Source: Bacteroidales bacterium (lineage in GTDB: Bacteria; Bacteroidota; Bacteroidia; Bacteroidales; Paludibacteraceae). From it: a stretch of DNA of 37,782 nucleotides. The translations under genes were made by a program, and so were the position numbers. The DNA lies in the NCBI GenBank assembly GCA_012837935.1, contig DUQG01000068.1, positions 1 through 37,782 on the forward strand, in the 5' to 3' direction. Shown in pieces: positions 35,321 to 37,782 of this stretch (its first letter is position 1; each line of letters starts with the position of its first letter). Below the pieces are notes generated by a model. It was not told where the DNA came from, did no database searches, and was given only the letters and a program-made list of their open reading frames with translations.

Positions 35321-35353
35321 TTGTAGAGATACACAATCTGTATATCTCTACAA
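35321..35353 (-). terminator. Hairpin after galE, probable terminator
   Basis: TTGTAGAGATA (35321-35331) pairs perfectly with TATCTCTACAA (35343-35353). On the minus strand TTATTATTAAAC follows, a weak U-tract. The outer GTAGAGA/TCTCTAC equals that of the terminator at 477. Confidence 0.6.
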
Positions 35354-35385
35354 CCTATAAAATATTTCTGAAAATGAGCTTTTAT

Positions 35386-36429
35386 TTATTGCTGTTCTTT
35401 TTCTTTATTTCTTTGAGCTAAATTCAATTCCCACTTCCAAGCAGTACGAAGAGTTTCTTCGGTGGTTTCCTGTGCTTTCCAGCCAAGTTCTTCATTTGCA
35501 AACGTTGGGTCAGCCCAAACTTGCTCAATATCACCTTCACGACGTCCAACAATACGATGTGGAACTTTCACGCCATTTACTTTTTCAAAGGTATTTACAA
35601 GTTCTAATACAGATAAACCTCTACCTGTCCCCAAATTGAAGATTTCTACATGCTTCTTAGTTTTCTTGTCAAGCATACGTTTTACAGCAATTACATGCGC
35701 TTTAGCCAAATCCACTACGTTGATATAGTCGCGGATACAAGTTCCGTCAGGTGTGTTGTAGTCATCGCCGAACACTTGAAGTTGTTTGCGAATACCCATA
35801 GCAGTTTGAGTGATAAAAGGAACCAAGTTGTTGGGTACACCGCTTGGCAATTCGCCGATTTCAGCACTTGGGTGAGCACCAATTGGGTTGAAATAGCGTA
35901 AGATTATTGCATTATAGAACTCATCCGAATAGGCTGTGTCGTTGATAATTTCTTCGCCAATTTGTTTGGTGTTTCCGTAAGGTGAAAGAGCCGGAATAAT
36001 AGGTGCTTTCTCTGTTACGGGAAGTTCTTCCGGTTGTCCATATACAGTACAAGAAGATGAAAAAACAATGTTAGGAACTTTGTGAATCGGCATCAATTGC
36101 AATAAATTCATCAAAGAAACCAAGTTGTTTCTATAATACAAAAGCGGTTTTTCTACCGATTCGCCTACAGCTTTACTTGCAGCAAAATGAATAATACCCT
36201 CAATTCCCGGGTATTTTTCAAACATTCTGTCCATGTTCACATAGTCGATGCAGTCGATATTTTCAAATGCAGGACGAATTCCGGTAATTCTTTCAATTCC
36301 ATCCAGCACATCGATGTTTGAATTGGATAGATTATCTACTACCACTACTTCAAATCCGGCTTCTTGAAGTTCAACTACGGTATGTGAGCCGATATATCCG
36401 GTTCCACCGGTTACTAATATTTTAGCCAT
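35386..36429 (-). CDS. galE: UDP-glucose 4-epimerase
   Basis: 347 residues from the ATG at 36429, which gives the standard start MAKILVTGGTGYIGSH; 18 upstream codons are open but would run into the nucleotidyltransferase stop. NAD-binding GGTGYIGS (8-15), active-site SSSCTVYG (124-131) and the catalytic pair Tyr151/Lys155 (YGNTK) are present, as is GTPDGT-like TPDGTCIRDYINVVD. It interconverts UDP-glucose and UDP-galactose for galactose use and envelope glycans. It lies 16 bases after a nucleotidyltransferase gene, so the two form an operon. A charged KEKEQQ tail is a minor feature. Confidence 0.95.
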   Translation of the reverse strand: MAKILVTGGTGYIGSHTVVELQEAGFEVVVVDNLSNSNIDVLDGIERITGIRPAFENIDCIDYVNMDRMFEKYPGIEGIIHFAASKAVGESVEKPLLYYRNNLVSLMNLLQLMPIHKVPNIVFSSSCTVYGQPEELPVTEKAPIIPALSPYGNTKQIGEEIINDTAYSDEFYNAIILRYFNPIGAHPSAEIGELPSGVPNNLVPFITQTAMGIRKQLQVFGDDYNTPDGTCIRDYINVVDLAKAHVIAVKRMLDKKTKKHVEIFNLGTGRGLSVLELVNTFEKVNGVKVPHRIVGRREGDIEQVWADPTFANEELGWKAQETTEETLRTAWKWELNLAQRNKEKEQQ

Positions 36430-36445
36430 AATATTTTGTTTTTTA

Positions 36446-37351
36446 TTATTTGTAAAGTTTTTCAGGATAAACGCCCGCATCAATCAGTTTTTGAATTTTG
36501 GCAACTACACTCGGACGGTCGTCTGCATAGGTTACACCAAACCAAGAAGAAGTAGTGTCAAGCACTTTACAAGAAGCTTGTCCGCTCACCATCAAGTTAT
36601 TAACAACCAATGGAATGAAAAATTCTGATTTCAGCTCATTGCCGTGCTCTTTCAGGAAGTTTTTGAATTCAGCTTCCGAATAATCAAAATATTCCGGTGT
36701 AAAGCCCCAGAAATTCATGGATACAGGTGTATTTTCTTTAAGTTCTACATCTTTTCCATCTTCATCGGTAAATACGATTTTACCATCTTTGCGGATTATG
36801 GAAGTACGCTCAACCACATTTGTCAAATTACCTTCCGCATCTACTTCACATACGCCACGAGCTACTGTGCCGCTGTCGGACAATGTGTTGCCCACGTGAT
36901 ACCCAAGCATTGAGTATTGATTTTTCTTGCCTATCACACCACGCAGAAACTCTGCCATTACTTCAAAAGATTCTTTTCCGTAAAAATCATCGGCATTGAT
37001 AACCGCAAAAGGCTCATTAATAACGCCTTTACCCATCAATACGGCATGATTTGTTCCCCAAGGTTTGCTACGCTCTGGATTTACAGTAAAGCCTTCCGGT
37101 ATGTCAGCAATATCTTGAAATACAACTTCGGTAGGAATAATATCTTCGTATTTTTTCAATACAATGTTGCAAAAATCTTCAACAAAAGATTCGCGGATAA
37201 CAAAAACTACTTTTCCAAATCCGGCTCTCACGGCATCATACACCGAGTAATCCATAATTGTTTCCCCGTTTGGACCTAGTCCGTCAAGTTGTTTTAGTCC
37301 ACCGTAACGGCTACCCATTCCGGCAGCAAGAATAAATAATGTTGGTTTCAT
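36446..37351 (-). CDS. Sugar-phosphate nucleotidyltransferase
   Basis: 301 residues. The N-terminal LFILAAGMGSRYGGLKQL (5-22) is the nucleotide-binding loop of GalU/RmlA-type enzymes with a Gly-Met-Gly-Ser-Arg-Tyr signature; AVINADDFYGKE (about 115-126) contains the metal-binding Asp pair; a beta-rich region and SMNFWGFTPEYFDY follow. It should join an NTP and a sugar 1-phosphate to make an NDP-sugar in the cytoplasm. Coupling with galE suggests UDP-glucose or UDP-galactose supply, but the sequence is not a standard GalU. First gene of the operon, with a possible -7 box at 37427-37420. Confidence 0.87.
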   Translation of the reverse strand: MKPTLFILAAGMGSRYGGLKQLDGLGPNGETIMDYSVYDAVRAGFGKVVFVIRESFVEDFCNIVLKKYEDIIPTEVVFQDIADIPEGFTVNPERSKPWGTNHAVLMGKGVINEPFAVINADDFYGKESFEVMAEFLRGVIGKKNQYSMLGYHVGNTLSDSGTVARGVCEVDAEGNLTNVVERTSIIRKDGKIVFTDEDGKDVELKENTPVSMNFWGFTPEYFDYSEAEFKNFLKEHGNELKSEFFIPLVVNNLMVSGQASCKVLDTTSSWFGVTYADDRPSVVAKIQKLIDAGVYPEKLYK

Positions 37352-37419
37352 GTGTTTATTGTTTTATGATTAATTTTATGAGTTCTTTTTGAATGGTTTG
37401 GGGTAAATTCTTTGCAAAT

Positions 37420-37427
37420 CAAATATA
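37420..37427 (-). promoter_or_regulatory. Promoter -7 box of the nucleotidyltransferase-galE operon
   Basis: On the minus strand TATATTTG, fitting TAnnTTTG, gives a leader of about 60 bases to the ATG at 37351. No -33 TTTG is seen at the usual distance. Confidence 0.45.
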
Positions 37428-37558
37428 TATGCATAAGACATAAAAAAACCGATTTATCTACAAAATTAATCTTTTTTTCTGAATTTATAAGTAAAACTTT
37501 AATAAAACATTGATAAAATATTAAAGTCTTTCCGGTTTTTACTGAAAATTAGTTAATC

Positions 37559-37717
37559 TTTGCAGTAATCTTGTCATATTTCTGTATTTTTGTGAAAATT
37601 TTTTCAGAACATGTTACTACAAAATATATCGAACAGAATAAAATTCATATTTAAGCATTACTGCTGATGCACTAATTTGTTAACGATTTTAACTAAAATA
37701 ATAATTGTTCTTTGAAA
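37559..37717 (+). promoter_or_regulatory. Promoter and boxA-like leader running out of the window
   Basis: TTTG (37559-37562), 22 bases, TATTTTTG (37585-37592) form a plausible promoter. The transcript would run at least 180 bases to the edge without a convincing ORF (one 18-codon ATG at 37611) and contains TGTTCTTTGAAA (37706-37717), similar to the boxA-like word found in rRNA leaders of Bacteroidota. The next gene is outside the window. Besides this and the minus-strand -7 box, nothing is seen in 37352-37782. Confidence 0.35.
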
Positions 37718-37782
37718 TTTTGATTTTGCTTGAATTGTATCTCTTCATTAGGATTAAGTAGTTCTTTTAATGGGATTTTGTC

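Overview
The window is chromosomal DNA of a low-GC member of the Bacteroidota, most likely order Bacteroidales; the family cannot be fixed from this stretch. Evidence: -7 boxes of the TAnnTTTG type, a short housekeeping sigma factor without region 1.1, T9SS C-terminal sorting domains, the Bacteroidota-restricted families DUF4924 and DUF5723, carboxypeptidase-regulatory/OMP beta-barrel proteins, and starts without Shine-Dalgarno sequences. I see no phage, CRISPR array, rRNA or tRNA gene.

Layout. 1-4.1 kb: the tail of a T9SS-secreted protein, a 51-residue peptide gene, a hairpin-rich spacer, then a lipoprotein plus DUF5723 outer-membrane protein pair. 4.1-8.3 kb (minus): phosphofructokinase, groES-groEL and a family 2 glycosyltransferase. 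8.5-11.3 kb: DEAD-box helicase and DUF4924 (plus), meeting a DUF3108 protein (minus) that has a nested-palindrome operator candidate. 11.5-16.7 kb (minus): a compact five-gene operon, ABC ATPase - permease - GntR/YtrA regulator - membrane-anchored beta protein - outer-membrane beta-barrel; the ATPase is interrupted by a one-base shift exactly in its Walker A motif. 16.8-18.8 kb: ftsE, an IS110-type transposase remnant and a HAD phosphatase. 19-23.5 kb (minus): an EamA transporter with an overlapping 39-codon ORF, class II ribonucleotide reductase, and a doubly damaged IS5-type transposase. 23.7-31.5 kb (plus): an M60 mucin-type peptidase exported by T9SS, a DegP/HtrA protease, the primary sigma factor and a purine permease. 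31.8-37.4 kb (minus): TonB, a TPR/HTH membrane regulator, a PAP2 phosphatase and a galE-nucleotidyltransferase pair. The last 430 bases hold a plus-strand promoter and a boxA-like element leading out of the window.

Most genes are conserved core functions: chaperones, sigma factor, nucleotide and sugar metabolism, and envelope maintenance. The accessory content is the T9SS/M60 protein and its paralogous tail at the window start, the GntR-ABC-OMP operon, and the IS remnants.

The most unusual signal is not a gene. The spacers hold a dispersed family of 33-37 nt near-perfect hairpins (full copies at 524, 18026, 28908 and 30165; partial ones at 26788, 28979 and 31694). Their arms co-vary between copies, and several mispairs are G.T on the plus strand, so pairing is kept in the RNA or single strand of one orientation. 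Next to them is a second set of mini-hairpins with unrelated stems but similar pyrimidine loops (TTC, TCC, TCT). I do not recognise either as a named repeat family.
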